Shown: positions 1-13,139, counted from the stretch's first letter. The stretch is DNA of 64,000 nucleotides from Tillandsia leiboldiana (GCA_029204045.2 CM055077.1:4343586-4407585); one strand, 5' to 3'. Notes: generated by a model not told the origin, from the letters alone. Translations and numbers: made by a program.

Positions 1-690
1 TAATTTTTAATGTTTAATATTTTAAAATTAAAACTCAATATGATTGAGGTGATATACACCATATAAATAATTTATACATAAAAAAAATTCACAAGATATT
101 AAAATTTGTTACTCAGATATTTATTTAATAATATGACTAATCAAAGGCAGAATCGAATAAAAGATTTAATAGTCTCCGTACTTTCAAGTTGTTCTTCGAT
201 AATGATGAGATCGATTTTGTTATATTAATAATTAATTTGACATATTTATAAGTTCAACAGTATAAAATAATTCAAATTCGATAAAAAAATAATAGAAAAT
301 TTTACTTATCATTTAGAGAAAGATCAATGATTTTGATTTAAAATTTACGTCGTTTATCACTATTTTTATATGATTTTTATTTTTAACTTTTTATTTTGAG
401 ACCAATTATTTTTTATGCAAATGAAAATAAAAAAAAAAATTATAAAATTTAATTTTTAGAGTGTTTCAATATTGTAAAGTATGTCAAACAAAATGGGTGG
501 CCGAATCGGATGCATCCATTATAAAGAAAAAAAATAAAAATAAATTAAAAGCAGCTCATTAGCAAAATAATAATATAATAAATGTGACAATTTTGAGGCT
601 CCAATGGATTGAGCTTATACACCCGGTGCACGTAATAATTTCTGATATAACATAGTCACGGAACGCGTGGTGTACGAAACGTCGACGTAC
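1..690. other. AT-rich 5' flank, no gene seen
   Basis: This stretch is strongly AT-rich and has no open frame with codon structure or recognisable protein similarity. It lies upstream of the Rab GTPase gene, so the last few hundred bases may include its promoter, but I see no convincing core promoter motif. Confidence 0.5.
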
Positions 691-783
691 ACGCGGTGCA
701 CACAATGATTGATCCGACGCTCTTCCCCTCCACCATTTCCCGTGTTCATTCGAAATCGAACCCTATATTTACCCCCAGATTCC

Positions 784-803
784 CCCTCTCTCTCTCTCTC
801 TCT
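784..803 (+). repeat. (CT)n tract in the presumed 5' UTR of the Rab gene
   Basis: A pure CT dinucleotide run lies about 160 bases upstream of the Rab start codon, followed by a telo-box-like AAACCCTA (about 827-834) and a GGA-repeat tract just before the ATG. CT-rich leaders with telo-boxes are common in highly expressed plant genes. Assignment to the 5' UTR is inference. Confidence 0.6.
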
Positions 804-963
804 TTCCCTCAAACCCCCCACACCCCAAACCCTAATCCCATCTTTCTCTCTCGATCTCTCGATCGACGATTCCGAGATCCGCTTCTCCCACGGAGGCGGG
901 GAGATCGCGGATCTGATCATCGTCGTCGTCGTTGGAGGAGGAGGAGGAGGAGGAGGAGGCGGC

Positions 964-2976
964 ATGGCGTATAGGGCGGAGGACGACTACGATTACCTCT
1001 TCAAGGTGGTGCTGATCGGGGACTCGGGGGTGGGGAAATCGAACCTCCTCTCCAGGTTCACGCGGAACGAGTTTAGCCTCGAGTCGAAGTCCACCATCGG
1101 GGTCGAGTTCGCCACACGGAGCATACGCGTCGACGACAAGGTCGTCAAGGCCCAGATATGGGACACCGCGGGGCAAGAGAGGTCCGAAACCCTAACCCCT
1201 CTTCCTCTCGATTTGGTTCCTATTCCTTGTAGATCGACCGATCTAGGTTTTGCTGCCGTTTTGATTGCTTGTTTGATGCTGCGGTTGTGGATTAGTTGTT
1301 GATCGGTGGTGAATTTGGTGTTATTTGCCAGATCTATGCCTCAAGTAGTGTACTTTGTGGTTTTTTAGGGTTTTCATGTGAGATAGCATTGGAGTTTAGC
1401 GCATTCTAGGTTATGAATTTAATGATTTTACTGGAATTAGCTGATTTTTTAATTTTATTATTATTATTATTATTATTATTTACTTATTTTGGAGAACAAA
1501 ATGGCTCAGGGCATAGCTGGATCACTTGATGTTTTGATTATTTGTTAGTTCCTCTACTTCATTAGAATCATCTAACAAGCAAGTTAGATTTCTAATAAAA
1601 GAATCAAAACAGTGTTTAAGGAAAACTTGGTCTGATCTTTAGAATAATAGAATCTTTTTTCATCGTCAGTAAAACGGAAGCAAATAACGCGATTGATCTG
1701 AATACTTTCATGACTAGAGAGAGGAATTAAGAGAAGTAATTCTTTTCAGGATCAGCTTATTTTCCAGTCCAAACTTTTCCATGAAGGTGGAATTTTGGTG
1801 GCTGATGCTATAACTGGGTTGTAGGTCACATGATTTACAATTATTCCTCTGTTGCAATTCTCAACTATGCCAAAATTGTATAATGAGAGGAGCATGATGG
1901 TTGCTCGCGTAGTAGCTAATTATTCTGGATAATAAGGACAGAAATTGAGAAGTAGCAGAGGAAGAAAGGGATAGGATCTAGAATAATTAAGAGCAGACAA
2001 ACACAAAAAATTCGCTTTCTGCTCGCATTCGTCTGTTTCTGTACAGAATATCGATATATAAAAATGTTACCTTTTTACCTCATTCCCATTTTCACCTGTT
2101 CCTGGATAATTTTGTTCGAGTTATTAATTGTTCCTTATTTTGTGCGCTTTAAGATGGCATTAATTTACAAGCTGATGCAGAAGTTCTCAATCTACTTTAG
2201 CTGCATAGGATTTAGCTCCTGCTTACTTATAAATGTTGCGGCTCTTTTCTAATTTTTGCCGTATGTTTGTAGTTCGCATTTTATCTGTGTGTTCTTAAAC
2301 TCTTCTGAAGGCCTTATGCAAGCATGCGAAGTACTTTTCCTAATTGTCATATCGGGAAATCCTTCCTAAATTTTACTTGATTGCAAATACATATTTTAGG
2401 TGCAAATTTCTTTCCTCATGCAATTTTCTATTTCAATTCCTGACTCAGACAAACGCGTCGTTAAACGAGATTAAATTTAGGACTTAAAAACTGAAAAAAA
2501 ATAAAAATAAATAAAATACTCATTCTTGCTGCTGCTCCACTAGATACCGAGCGATCACAAGCGCGTACTACCGAGGTGCTGTGGGCGCTCTTTTAGTCTA
2601 CGATGTAACACGGCACGTCACCTTTGAGAACGTGGAGAGATGGTTGAAGGAGCTCCGCGATCACACTGATGCCAACATCGTGATAATGCTCGTGGGGAAC
2701 AAAGCGGACCTGCGCCACCTGAGGGCTGTTTCCACTGAGGATGCGACAGCTTTCGCCGAGAAAGAGAACACCTTCTTCATGGAAACTTCCGCTTTGGAAT
2801 CTATGAATGTAGAAAATGCCTTCACCGAAGTGCTCACGCAGATTTATCGGGTCGTCAGCAGGAAGGCACTCGACATCGGCGACGATCCGTCTGCCCCGCC
2901 AAAGGGGCAGACGATCAATGTGGGCTCCAAGGACGACGTGTCCGCTGTGAAGAAAGTCGGTTGCTGCTCAACGTAA
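964..2976 (+). CDS. RABA1: RABA1-type (Rab11-like) small GTPase, two exons
   Basis: Exons 964-1181 and 2544-2976 join through a GT-AG intron (1182-2543) that splits one Arg codon just after the WDTAGQE motif. The spliced product is 216 residues, a normal Rab length. Visible motifs: P-loop GDSGVGKS (residues 19-26), switch I TIGVEF (44-49), DTAGQ (67-71), NKAD (125-128), ETSAL (153-157), and a C-terminal double cysteine CCST (213-216) for geranylgeranylation. The effector region and YYRGAVGALLVYD segment are those of plant RABA1, which act in trans-Golgi/recycling-endosome to plasma membrane traffic. The start is chosen because the family N-terminus begins MAYRAEDDYDYLFK; longer in-frame extensions upstream are GGA-repeat translation and not family-like. 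The member within RABA1 (a-i) is not determined. No defect seen. Confidence 0.95.
1182..2543 (+). other. Intron of the RABA1 gene
   Basis: Starts GTCCGA and ends CCACTAG. It interrupts the gene immediately after the DxxG box. The interior holds only a (TTA)n microsatellite near 1457-1480 and AT-rich sequence; no insertion was recognised. Confidence 0.9.
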
Positions 2977-3655
2977 GATTAAAAAAGATTTACAAGGGAA
3001 AAAAAAGAAAAAAAATAATATAATGCTTGATTTTATGTAGTTTTTGGCGTTGTCACTCGGCCATATGATTCTTAAAAGATTTACTTCGTCCTCGAATCCT
3101 CAAACGCGCGCCCTGAGGACCTCGGAGTTGAAATGAGGTGGGGGGAAAAAGTCTAGTTAGGGTTTGTAATCTCCGGTTGTCATCTTTTTTAGTAAAGACT
3201 TAGTTTTGTTCCTTTTATTTTTCTGATTGCTGTGTAACTTTCTGGTGTGTTACTCTTTTTTTCTTGTTGCTCCCTGAAATGAAGTGCCTCAATTTTTTTA
3301 TTTTATTATTATTATTATTTTTTTTTGTTCTGTTCGTGTAGGTTGTTGGTCTCTTTTAATTAAAAACATTTTTGATTCCTACTAGATGTTTGTATTGGAT
3401 TAGCAAGTTAGTTAGTTCAGATTCTTTTGATTCATGTACTTAATTTCTTTCTTTCCTGGTCATCTGGCTAATTATATTGTTTGATTTGTCGTAAATTAGA
3501 CGGTTAAAGGTGATTAAAAATTAACTCTTGTAATCTCTTTTACCTTCTTCTATACCAGTGTGAAAAATTTTAAGAAAAACAAACAAAAAAGTGGAATAAC
3601 TAAATTCCTTCCAATGCAACAAAATACAGATGGACAAATAGTTTTTACCTGAAAG
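2977..3655 (+). other. 3' flank of RABA1, AT-rich
   Basis: Contains the probable 3' UTR with T-rich and TTA microsatellite stretches (3297-3328). No open frame of note. It ends at the Cassandra-like element. Confidence 0.5.
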
Positions 3656-3832
3656 TGTGACGCCCCACTTCTCAGAGGATCACCCATCCTAGAACTACTC
3701 TAGCTCTAGCACACTTAACTCTCATAACCTTTTGGATCTTGCTATCATCCAAAATGCTATAACCGAATTAAGAGATTTAGTCCTATTATATCATTTATAT
3801 ATAAGACGAATTTAAATTCCGGAGGTGTCACA
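3656..3832 (-). repeat. 3' LTR of the Cassandra-type TRIM
   Basis: TGTGAC...GTCACA termini with an internal 5S-like block (about 3668-3725). This is the better preserved LTR of the pair. Confidence 0.85.
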
Positions 3833-4052
3833 TTCTTTCCCCCTTTAAGTTCTGACGTCCACGTCAGGCTCAAGCACACTCACAAGCACCAGGCGATGTG
3901 AGACTCGTCTCGCTAGACTTAACCGACCTTGTGAGGAGCTGCACTCCACCCACAACGGTCATTAGCCGGAAAGCCTCGCTCTACCCGCTATATAGCCCTG
4001 TCTCAGTCGAAACTCATCTCACATTTCCAGCTGGTGAATGTCTCTGAAAGCA

Positions 4053-4219
4053 ACTGTTCCAGGAGATCACCCATTCTAGAACTACTCTAACTCTAGCACA
4101 CTTAACTCTTATAACCTCTTGAATTTTGCTACCATTCAAAATACTATAGCCGGATTAAGAGATTTAGTCTTATTATATTATTTATATATAAAACTAATTC
4201 AAATTCCGGAGGTGTCACA
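4053..4219 (-). repeat. 5' LTR of the Cassandra-type TRIM
   Basis: Shares the AT-rich part and 5S-like block with 3656-3832 but is shortened at the end next to the primer-binding site. Confidence 0.8.
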
Positions 4220-4963
4220 GAATGTCACTTCATATGAATGTTATTTTTAACCTGATAATCAGTTACAGTGAAAATAAATAGGCCCTAATGTAAACAGTAA
4301 TACATTTTTGAGTGTGATAAAAGGCAAGCATCCGATCAGAGAATAACATCAATCTGCGCAATAATGCTGGATATGATATGATACCAGCAGGAAACATGGA
4401 GCCACGAGCACGGCCACATAACAATGGAAAAATCCATGTATCACAACATACCATGCAAAAATATCATAGAATAGTTCAAAGATATATAGAGGGCTTGCAT
4501 AATCAATCTCCATCTACACGGCCCGGCTTTTTTACTCGCCATGTAAAACCCACGGAATTCGCAACCGAAATGGTTTCCAACTTCGTGTCTCAGCTACGAA
4601 ACCGAAATTGGCTTCGCGACCCCGAAAAGAATTAGCTCTGGCTGTGTGAGCTATTAGCTCCCTGCATCCAACTATAACCGATAACATACGATCGCGCGTC
4701 CACATTTGTAAACTCGCATAGAATGTAAAACTCTTTTATTGTGCGTAATACTGTTGTCAGCTAATGATCAAATTTTAGACCGTCCGTTGATGGCATAAGT
4801 GAAAGCTATTCATCATGCCGCGGATACTATTTTACAGTTTCACCCTAAATATGAATTGAAATTGGAATGAAGAATACGACATAAGTATTACAGAGTACTA
4901 AAAGAGTAGGCATCAACCATTTCAACATATCAGACAAAGAGCTCGTCGTTGTCTCCAGGCAAA
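4220..4963. other. Intergenic between the TRIM and the PDAP1-like gene; no gene seen
   Basis: Open frames here (4263-4454 and 4378-4635) show no recognisable domain. Most of the stretch probably holds the 3' UTR of the minus-strand gene ending at 4964 and unassigned sequence. Confidence 0.4.
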
Positions 4964-7900
4964 TCACTTGCGCGCCTCAATCTTCTTTTGTTCTTTGGCT
5001 GGCAAAATAAGAAACTCGGTTCACTAAAAGGCTAGTTTTAGATGGCTTGAAACAAGAAAGTTATTGGCTTCAAGAGATGTTGGCATGAGTAAAATCAGAA
5101 ACAGGAAAGCAACTTGTTAAGTTCCTTGATTAATTTAGCTCTTAAAAGTTCATAACCGATACTGAGGCGATCGAAAGTTTGATCGTGCTAGCATCGATGA
5201 TCATAATCGTAGTGATCCGCTAGCATAACTACCAATGTCCCACTTATTAACTATTAAATTTGATTTACTTAAAAGGGTGATTGCCAAAGAGTTTGAGATG
5301 GAGAAAATACCAGCTTTCTCTTCTTCTCGTTTCTTCGCAGCTTCAGCTCTTTGTTGCCGTATTAAGGCAAGACGCTCTGAAAAGTAACAGAGTAGATAAA
5401 GCTGATGGTATTGTGTACTTCAAACATATGCCGTAATTAGATAGATAGACTTAATTTTTAGTTGTAATGTAAGCACATAAATGAAATATAATGGAAGAGA
5501 CACAGATGAATATTTTATAGAAGGAACACATAAATGGATATAGTATTGACGATCCAAACAAAATTGCGGACAATAGCCCTACTAAGATTTTGCTTAAACA
5601 CAATTGCATCATTAAAGGAATCATTTTCATATGTAGGTAACTCTCATGCCGTGTTCTTAGCACATCTAGTCAATTCAAATATAAGAACCAAAAAAGGAGG
5701 GAGAAAAAGTTGAATATATCAATAATATTTCTCTAATAAATAAATAATACTTCTCTAAGTTTACCTAGATCTTTTTTAGCTTGTTCTGTCTTTCCTTGCT
5801 CCTGCAACCTCATGTATCGCTCATGAGCTTTCTGTTTCTCTATTTCCTCCCTACACAGAAAAGGTCATAATAAAATTGCTAGTTACAAAATCGAATCATG
5901 AGAAAGTGGGGACAAAAAAAGGAAATATTCTCGATAACCGCATTAGCCAAGAAAAACTCAAACCAACACGTTAGTACAAAACAATCTATGGCTCAGAGCC
6001 AACTCCGGCAAAATCAGTATTCTACAGTACATTGTCAAATTTTGGTAGCTAACAAGGAAGAACGTTAAAAGAACAAGCCAAAAAGACAAACTACTCAAGT
6101 TTTTGGTTGCACCAATCATGTCAGCAAACCAAAAGCACCTTTCAACACTAAATTTTTAAGTTAAATACAAAACTGCTTATTTTCCAACCAGAACATAGAT
6201 GGAAGATAAGGTGAACAGGATATGTCTGGAAATAATAAGAGAAATAAAAAACTAAGAACCACAATAAACAGATAATAGTAAGAGGAATTACTTGCTAACC
6301 CCAACAGATGCATTTGAAATGTGAGAAATGAAAAGCTAAAGATGACATCGCCAAAGACAAAAATAATAATTGTCAAATTTCCAACGCCGATGGAATAGAC
6401 ACAGATAAAGAAATTGGACACAAGATAACTAAGACATAGTAGCAAGGACATAGAAAAAGGCTACAAATCAGAACTATATTTTGATGGTATTCAGTTCAAG
6501 TTCTTCCTATCCGGGGATTCATTCATATCCTAAAATTCCAAATATAAAGATAATTGTTTCAACTTGCTATACATCTTGCTTTGTTCATTACTCGCCAAGC
6601 TTTGTTCGTTATTTTGAAGAATCTGTCAACAAAATAGCAGCAATTCACAACAGAATCACAAGAAAGCACACCTTTCACGCCTTGAGAGTTCAGCTGTTTT
6701 GCTCAGCTGCATTGAAATAACAAAAAGATCAGATCAATAACTAAGCTACGGTGATCATATTCTACTGCACTATGAAGAAGAATAAAAAGTATTGTTAACT
6801 GACAGCAGAATTATCGAGTGCAGCTGGTATGCTTTTGTAACAATACTGCTGTCAGTTAACATCGATGTTGGGCTTAATTAACATCGATTAGCAGAATTAT
6901 TGTTAACATCGATGTTGGGACTTTCGAATCGATGAACGGCTCCGTTAAGCGTGATCTAGAGTATTTGAAGTATTAGAAAATAAATTTTTTGATTTTTCGA
7001 TATCATTTGCTTAGTGATCGAAAGGGCTCAAAATCAACGGCCGAAAATAAAAATCTCACAAAATGTGATGATATGACAATAAAATTTTAGATTAAAAAAA
7101 ATTGATCTTGCTTTATATAGTATAAAGAATTTTCTATTAAAATTTCACGTGATTTAAATATTTCTACACCATTAAACTTGCAAACAGCTCACCACGATCA
7201 TTAAAATTTATTAATTTTGAGCCCTTTCGATCACTAGGCAAATGATATTGAAAATCGCGAAATTTATTTTCTAGATACTTCAAATATTCTAGATCAAGTC
7301 TAACGGAGTTGATCGTCGATTCGGAAGTCCCAACATAAAAAATAACTTATAAGCATGGAGGATTGCGTGCTTATAAAAGCATACCAGCCTAACTCCAGAA
7401 TTATCAACTATACGAGTAAATAACACACTCATATAGGACAAGAAATTACAATAAAATATTATGGCTGTAATAAAAGGCATTGTATAATACTAAAGAAAGA
7501 AAAACCCTATCCAACTTACATCAGCCTCTCTGGCTTTCAATGTCTTTGGTTTAGCCAAGTTTGGATTCTCAATCTCAATAATGCCTTGAGTGCCTTTCCT
7601 TTTCTGTTGTTATAAAATAAAGAGTACTTCATTGAATATTGTTAAATACTTAAATTCATAAAAAAGAAAACGTACAAGGTAGAACCGCAGCAGCAACTAG
7701 CTGGTAGCATGATGATCAAGAAAGTTGTACCTCATTGTCTTCTTCAGAGTCATTTTCAGATTCCTCTTCCAATTCCTCTCTTTCTTCGTCATTGGCTTCC
7801 ACCTCCTGTTTAATGTTAAGGGGCATAAGTGTCTTGTGATAAGTGCAAAACATGACAGACGGCATGAATATGACAAAAACCGTCATATTCAATCTAAAAA

Positions 7901-8909
7901 AAGGGCAATCTCACCGCTCTTGCAAAAAAATACATACAGATCAAAAGGAACCTATATATCAACAAAAACTGCAGTTGAATACAAATGGTACAATATGAAT
8001 GCTGATATCAAATAGAAAAGAATAAGGGCCTGTTTGGATGTATTTTATTTTGGAGTATAGTTTAACTATGCTATAGGTTGAATACAAATGGTACAATATG
8101 AATGCTGATATCAAATAGAAAAGAATAAGGGCCTGTTTGGATGTATTTATTTTCGAGTATAGTTTAACTATGCTATAGGTGTAGAAAAAAATTCCTATGA
8201 AGTGTTTGGAGGGCTTCAAAACACACGAACAAATTAGAGTATAGTTAAACTATACTCTAAAAAGTAGGGTAAAAATAAAATCCAAAAATTTCTTTGGAAA
8301 TCTAAACTTTATTTATCGGGCCGCAACCGACTCCCTCTTTTCTTTCGCTCATCTCCCTCCCATTGCACCCCTCTTTCCTCCCACCGCCCATCTCTTCCCT
8401 CTCTACACCCACCCACCTCTTCAACTATATTTTTCTCTGCACGCCCCAACACCCCAACCCCAACCCCACCATTGCCTACCTCTTCCCATCCAACTGTGTT
8501 TTCCTCCGCACGCCCCAAAATCCCAACCCCACCATTGCCTACCTCTTCCCTTTCCACACCAACAGAGTTTTCTCTCTACATTCCAACACCCCAACCCCAA
8601 CAAGTGAGTTTTTTCTCGCACCACCCCTCGCCTCGCCATGGCCGGAGAGGAGTCATGTCATTTTTCTCCTCCAACCGATAAATATATATTATATTTCTTT
8701 TTTTTTTTTCTTTCACAGAGTAGATAATGATAATAAAATTTATTAAATTAATTTTACACACAAGTAATTTTTTCAAATGCATGCAATTTCATCAAATTTT
8801 TTTTGATAAAACATTATAAAAAATAATTATATGAAAATTTTGTTTTTTTTTCTTCATCTTCATTGTTTTTATTTTCCCGCTACTTGATATACGATAAGTT
8901 TGTTTCATT

Positions 8910-8999
<90 letters not shown>

Positions 9000-11827
9000 T
9001 TAGTTCTTAAATGTAAATCCATTTAATCACTATTTTTTTAAATTTAAACTCCATAATAGCTAATTTTTTAAAAATATCAAAGAATCCGTGAAATTATATA
9101 AAATGTATCCAAACGGCCTTTAAAATGAACCTGTAGAATTTTTTTTTGGAATTACAGAATACCGAATTTCATCTACAGTAAAACCATGGTATTTAAACTC
9201 TATGGAATTATTTTACTACGTATCCAAACGGGCCCTAAGACCAAACAAATACAGACAAAAAAAAAAACATTCTTATGCAACCGATATTTTTTAACACTTC
9301 TCACCCAAACTCGAAGGATCACAGAGTCTGCAAGGTACCATCAATCCCAACGTGACTCTTATTACATTCTAAAAGCTATACAGGCATCCATAAAAGTAAC
9401 TATCAATTCAACAAGCATGCAGCCTTTCGATTGTCATGAATAGGAATGTTATGCATGCCCATATTACCCTTATGCCAAGTAAATAAAAAATTATGATCCT
9501 TGTAAAAATTGAAATGCAGTAAATGATATTCTTTTCTAAATTATCACGATATATTCTCTGCTACTAATTCTGTATATTATACTTACATGTATCTAAGTAT
9601 TAATAAGTATGAAATATCTGTGCTACACAAGCATCCATCAACAGTTCCTTTATAGCAGCTGCCTTTTAGACATTAACTCCAGTATACAAGTGACCTGTGT
9701 AACACTTTAATCTTCCTTACTCCCATTAGTTCTACTTCACAATCAGAACTTCGCAAGATAGCCACAAGAATTTCAAAGATGAAAATGCCCCAGGTTTGTT
9801 CTGTGAAAAAATGTTTGCCAAGAATAGCAACAAAACGTAATGCGCCATACACTGAACATAAACCACAAAACTCACACTAGAATCATGCTATTTACACTCA
9901 TCCAAACAATCAAGGAAGACAAAAGGTTGACGTTGAGCATAAATGGGGTGCCTTTAGAGGAAGACACATCCAAGATGAACTTAAATAGGTTATATATTAA
10001 GCCCTAAAGCTTTCAGCTGCGCACGTGGCATGTTGAAGAACGCAGCGCTAGATATTAACAGTTTTAAGCAATATGAATTCCAAAGGAACCCACAGAGAAC
10101 ATTTTAGATGCATATTACATCATATACATGACACTGAAAGCAAAAAAGGAATATAAAGTTTTATCCTATAATATGTTAAGCACCACCATATTGCCACTTT
10201 TGAAGAAATGGCTAACAAGTAACAACACAACTTGCACATGCTTTTCAGGTAAAATGATATAAATATTCTACCAGCTGATATATGCAGTTCAAAAAAAGAT
10301 ATCTACCTGTTTAAAGGAGCGGGGTCGGGCTGAGGTACCAGCAACTGCAATCATGCACACAACAGTCAAAGAAGTTCCATAATTTAAATTAAATCACAAA
10401 AGAATGAGCAAATAGTACCATGCGGCAAAATCAACAAAAGAAACACCGCGTGGCTAAACATGTTAGTAAAAATTGTTTCTTATATACTATCGAATATAAT
10501 TGAGATCAACAATACAAGAACAAATAATTATATTAGGAGCTAAAACATTGAATGACATATCAACTCCAAAAGAACAAGAGATAAAATTTGACCAACAAAG
10601 TCACTATGAAACAATGTCAGGAATTATTGAACAAGCAGAGTAGGAACAAAAGTGCTTACAATGAAGCTTATTTATCTAATATCTATAAAACTGCATAATA
10701 CTAAATGGCAGATTTTTGCATCACGTGTCCTACAATCATCAACATCTAATACCCGTGCAGAATAACCCCAATACTTGCGCAGACTAACCCCAACATTCCA
10801 GATTTAACTCTTCTTTATCTCTTCTCCTTCAAAATTTCTTTGAAAAAATACACCACACCTGATCAAGACTCTCACACCTATCTCAATTGTTTTAATTACA
10901 ACATCTGTCACTACATCTAGTTATATAATCTAAAAATAACCCTTTCTGCCATGTGCAAGTAAGTAAAGGACAGTATGCATGTGCATGATAAAAAAAGCAA
11001 ATAACTGTGCATCTGTATATGCACACAGATGCAGAAGGGATTAAAAGGTCCACAGCACGCACAAAAGCAGAATTTCAATAATGTTTGACTATTGCAATCT
11101 AGACATCCCAGCATAATAGGTTCACTAAAAGATGAAATACAAGAATAAAAACTGAATTTATTCGGTGCTGTTCAACAGAGGAATCAAATCTACAATTGAT
11201 AGCACAGGAACCTTCATACTATAGTCCTAAATTCGATGTTATGCCATCCAAATTGATGATCCACATCATTAACCATAATACAGAGGATTAACGTTACTAG
11301 GAACAAAAAAAAAATGAGATTTTTCAATATAATCTACCCAAAGCCCTAGAGGTCCCAAAATTGAAAATTTCAACTGCTTTATCAATGTTAAATGATCCAA
11401 ATTACATGAATTTTTGTTCGAACATACATCTGACTATTCAGATCAAGATAAAAAAACTCTAATCTAGCATTAAAGAAACTAATCCCTCTATTCTCATCAG
11501 GATGAACAGTTTCGACCATTTCACGCAGTGAAAAATTATCTTTAAAAGCAACGATCTTTGGTTCCTAGAAACTTCAAATGCTCCACATCATGTTTAGGAC
11601 TACAGATCATGGATTCAGATACCACAACATCAAATTTCCGGCTACAGTGCATATTACAACCCGCTACAAAATCGCATCTACAATCAAAGATCCCACAATC
11701 GGCACGCCAAAGCATGATTTTGGAAAAGTCAGAGATCGTAAACGGAGCGAGGGAGCTCACCCATCTCCTCGGGAGTGGAGAAGTTGCGGCGCCCCGTGGG
11801 CTTGCCCTTGAACTTGCCCCTCCCCAT
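4964..11827 (-). CDS. PDAP1/HASPP28-like heat- and acid-stable phosphoprotein, eight exons
   Basis: Minus-strand exons in order: 11761-11827, 10307-10344, 7731-7805, 7520-7603, 6672-6706, 5765-5850, 5311-5376, 4964-4998. All junctions are GT-AG and keep frame, giving 161 residues. The N-terminus MGRGKFKGKPTGRRNFSTPEE, the very acidic stretch (about 36-60), the KGTQGIIEIENPN block and the Lys/Glu/Arg-rich helical tail (about 90-161, with EKQKAHERYMRLQEQGKT) are those of the 28-kDa heat- and acid-stable phosphoprotein family (PP28 domain; PDGFA-associated protein in animals). The family is small, charged and mostly disordered or coiled-coil; its plant role is poorly defined. The short phase-changing exons explain why single-frame scanning misses the gene. 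Introns hold a foldback MITE (about 6906-7338) and a Tourist-like element (8129-9235). Confidence 0.9.
6906..7338. mobile_element. Foldback MITE with ~120-bp inverted arms in an intron of the PDAP1-like gene
   Basis: The left arm begins TGTTGGGACTTTCGAATCGA and the right arm ends TCGGAAGTCCCAACA. The arms share, in inverted order, CTCCGTTAAG / TCTAACGGAG, a TAGAGTATTTGAAGTA block, and TAGTGATCGAAAGGGCTC / GAGCCCTTTCGATCACTA. The centre is AT-rich and non-coding. A small inverted scatter of ATCGATGTTGGG copies just to the left (6860-6905) suggests a nested or slipped end. It lies between exons 6672-6706 and 7520-7603. Confidence 0.75.
7976..8181 (+). repeat. ~103-bp tandem duplication spanning a transposon end and its flank
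   Basis: GAATACAAATGGTACAATATG through AGTTTAACTATGCTATAGGT occurs twice in direct succession. Each copy includes about 45 bases of host flank, the TAA target site, and the first ~55 bases of a Tourist-like inverted end (GGGCCTGTTTGGATG). The duplication therefore arose after the transposon inserted. Confidence 0.9.
8129..9235. mobile_element. Tourist-like (PIF/Harbinger) non-autonomous element
   Basis: The left end GGGCCTGTTTGGAT and right end ATCCAAACGGGCCC form inverted repeats flanked by TAA on both sides (8126-8128 and 9236-9238), the Tourist target signature. A second copy of the left end lies at 8026 because of a local duplication. The interior is pyrimidine/C-rich (8330-8640), then AT-rich with a (TA)n array (about 8914-8995), and near 9107-9122 a second internal CCAAACGGCC end. 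Open frames inside are low-complexity and probably meaningless. It sits in the intron between exons 7731-7805 and 10307-10344. Confidence 0.8.
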
Positions 11828-11869
11828 GATCGAACGCGCGAGCGAAGTAGAAGAAGGATCGCAGTGAGT

Positions 11870-11873
<4 letters not shown>

Positions 11874-11922
<49 letters not shown>
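11874..11922 (+). repeat. (GA)n microsatellite in the 5' leader of the PDAP1-like gene
   Basis: An uninterrupted AG/GA run lies about 50 bases upstream of the minus-strand start codon; read on the sense strand it is a CT-rich leader. It probably belongs to the 5' UTR or core promoter. Confidence 0.8.
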
Positions 11923-11924
<2 letters not shown>

Positions 11925-12378
11925 CGATCGAGGGGTTTCTTTAATGGCGAGGAGCCGAGGAGACGCTGTAGAGGACGATGAAGAAGAAGAAGAATCTCCT
12001 CGCTCGCAAATTCGCTCCCTTTCTCGGGATTTTGGAACCCTACACGGCTTTGGCCGCTGACCCTTCACCGCCTTCTTTACCGCAAATTCAAACATACCCC
12101 TCCGGAGATTCAAAATTTCACAGATGCCCTTTTAAAATCTAAAATATTATTTATGTTTTTTCAAATGGCCTTTTTACAAGTTCAGTCTAATATTTTTTGA
12201 AAAATATCCTTTTCTCTTTCTCCTCCCTCTCCCTCCCCTCTCTGTGCCCCGCCACCGGTAACCACCACTATTCTTCTCCTTTCTCAAAATCTTAATTTTA
12301 TTCCGTCTCTTTTTTATCATCTCTTCCTTCCTCCTTCGATGATGGTGGCTCGTGAGGAAAAAAAAAAAATCGATGCTT

Positions 12379-12978
<600 letters not shown>

Positions 12979-13139
12979 TGAGGCGGCACGCGATGGTGCC
13001 GAGGGGCCGGTCGAAGATGTTGTGGTCATGAGCATTGTAGAAGGCGGCAACGAAAAAAGCAGCGGCGTAAGGGATAGAGTCGAGGCGTAGGTAGAGGATG
13101 GAGCAATAATAAAGCAAGGAAAGGTGAGAGAGAGCACAA
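12979..13139 (-). pseudogene. GC-rich fragment of unidentified coding origin, interrupted by the solo LTR
   Basis: This segment and its continuation (13313-13460) are GC-rich relative to the surroundings and open on the minus strand (12905-13171), but I recognise no protein. They look like one sequence split by the 173-bp solo LTR. Coding origin is a guess based on composition only. Confidence 0.25.

Larger units (their letters stand above)
3656..4219 (-). mobile_element. Cassandra-type TRIM retrotransposon carrying 5S rRNA-like sequence
   Basis: Two related LTRs flank a short non-coding interior. On the minus strand the 5' LTR is about 4053-4219 and the 3' LTR 3656-3832; the intact LTR begins TGTGACACC and ends GGGGCGTCACA. 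Each LTR holds a block matching the conserved 3' half of 5S rRNA (read on minus: GTTAAG, TGCT, AGAGTAGT, GGATGGGTGA), the hallmark of Cassandra. A purine tract AAAGGGGGAAAG (3833-3846, minus) abuts the 3' LTR, and TGCTTTCAGAG (4042-4052, minus) is a decayed match to the initiator-Met primer site TGGTATCAGAG. Flanks GAAAG and GAATG look like a 5-bp target duplication with one mismatch. The 5' LTR has lost its GAAGTGGGGCGTCACA tail. No protein is encoded, as expected for a TRIM. Confidence 0.85.

Noticed and set aside
709..1302. Longer in-frame N-terminal extension of the Rab gene (from 709)
   Set aside because: The extension is a translation of CT/CCC and GGA repeats; Rab family members start at the ATG at 964.
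4378..4635. 85-codon open frame upstream of the PDAP1-like 3' end
   Set aside because: No recognisable domain; composition like non-coding repeat sequence.
8309..8782. Overlapping frames rich in Pro/Thr or Gly/Glu
   Set aside because: Product of a CCAACCCCA-type low-complexity stretch inside the Tourist-like element.
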